The position numbers were made by a program, and so were the translations under genes. Under the pieces are notes generated by a model. The model saw only the letters and a program-made list of their open reading frames with translations, was not told the origin of the DNA and searched no databases. A stretch of 64,000 nucleotides of DNA from Bacillota bacterium (GTDB lineage: Bacteria > Bacillota > Clostridia > Oscillospirales > Oscillospiraceae), in NCBI GenBank assembly GCA_021768085.1, contig JAETOJ010000006.1, forward strand, positions 61,190 through 125,189. The letters are read 5' to 3'. Positions within the stretch are counted from its first letter, which is position 1, and every line of letters starts with the position of its first letter. Shown in pieces: positions 63,994 through 64,000 of the stretch.

Positions 63994-64000
63994 ATTTGAA
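63994..64000 (+). rRNA. 16S rRNA, first bases only
   Basis: The window ends ATTTGAA, which matches the bases before GAGTTTGATC at the 5' end of bacterial 16S rRNA (AAATTGAAGAGTTTGATC in Escherichia coli). The rest lies outside the window, so this is inference from the leader and the last bases. Confidence 0.6.

Noticed and set aside
1..64000. CRISPR array, integrase, prophage or insertion-sequence transposase
   Set aside because: No regularly spaced direct repeats and no transposase, integrase or phage structural protein signatures were seen.

Overview
The window looks like a chromosomal segment of a GC-rich, spore-forming Firmicute of the Oscillospiraceae/Flavonifractor type. The evidence is a high-GC genome with AGGAGG ribosome sites, spoIIR and a gerA-type germination operon, an NfnAB electron-bifurcating pair, the CD1247-efp-pepQ cluster of Clostridia, and tandem promoters leading into a 16S rRNA that starts at the right edge. 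The genus is an inference. Coding density is high and most genes lie on the minus strand in tight, overlapping operons.

Layout. 1-5.7 kb: end of a DMT transporter gene, an orphan response regulator, birA, then a response regulator/histidine kinase/HtrA envelope-stress operon. 5.7-11 kb: cation diffusion facilitator, PPOX protein, U32 peptidase (trhP-like), mltG, and a tiny 68-residue Cys/Gly/Asn-rich membrane peptide. 11-17.8 kb: 5-FTHF cyclo-ligase, DJ-1 protein, TagA-type glycosyltransferase, then an Lrp regulator/aminotransferase/acyltransferase/ThrH/DUF1015 operon whose acyltransferase is clearly AT-rich. 17.8-22.4 kb: polysaccharide deacetylase, CD1247-family protein, efp, pepQ-like, nfo, yqeG. 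22.5-26.4 kb: a hypothetical gene, a small RRXRR-like protein, niaR, a membrane-anchored XRE regulator, and a PTS_EIIC_2 membrane protein behind a sigma-A promoter with a perfect 36-bp palindrome. 26.4-33.5 kb: PBP2, mreD, miaB, an FAD oxidoreductase and a second deacetylase. 33.6-37.1 kb: an accessory patch of XRE regulators, small proteins and palindromic operators around a metallophosphatase and a YerC/TrpR-like protein. 37.1-49.6 kb: spoIIR, ispE, an S66 peptidase and a near-complete shikimate/phenylalanine cluster (aroF, aroB, aroA, aroC, pheA, aroK, aroQ, aroE) with a gamma-carbonic-anhydrase-like gene, a GNAT gene and a PBECR-like nuclease gene embedded. 49.6-55.3 kb: BrkB protein, a BlaI/M56 pair with an unusual Cys-His-rich ectodomain, a candidate type I toxin-antitoxin locus, ldh. 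55.3-60.4 kb: methyltransferase, rluD, lspA, GNAT, nfnB, nfnA. 60.5-64 kb: gerA/gerC-like/gerB-like operon behind a sigma-G-like promoter, then the rRNA promoters.

How the parts work together. The aro cluster appears regulated by a classical leader-peptide attenuator: a strong promoter, a 31-codon leader with one Tyr, four Phe and one Trp codon, and an intrinsic terminator just before aroF. A second promoter, structured RNA and terminator precede aroB. NiaR, its autoregulatory-looking promoter and the palindrome in front of the PTS_EIIC_2 gene suggest a niacin-responsive transporter. ThrH and DUF1015 suggest serine metabolism. NfnAB couples NADH, ferredoxin and NADPH pools.

Repeats are a theme. 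A family of AGAAAG-type palindromes lies, always in the same orientation, at the 3' ends of four genes and extends or replaces the C-termini of AroA, a GNAT and SpoIIR. Two homologous ~120-bp hairpin elements (10.8 and 24.5 kb) and two TGTAGGG-ended MITE-like elements (5.6 and 18.7 kb) are also present. No CRISPR array, tRNA, insertion-sequence transposase or phage structural gene was seen.
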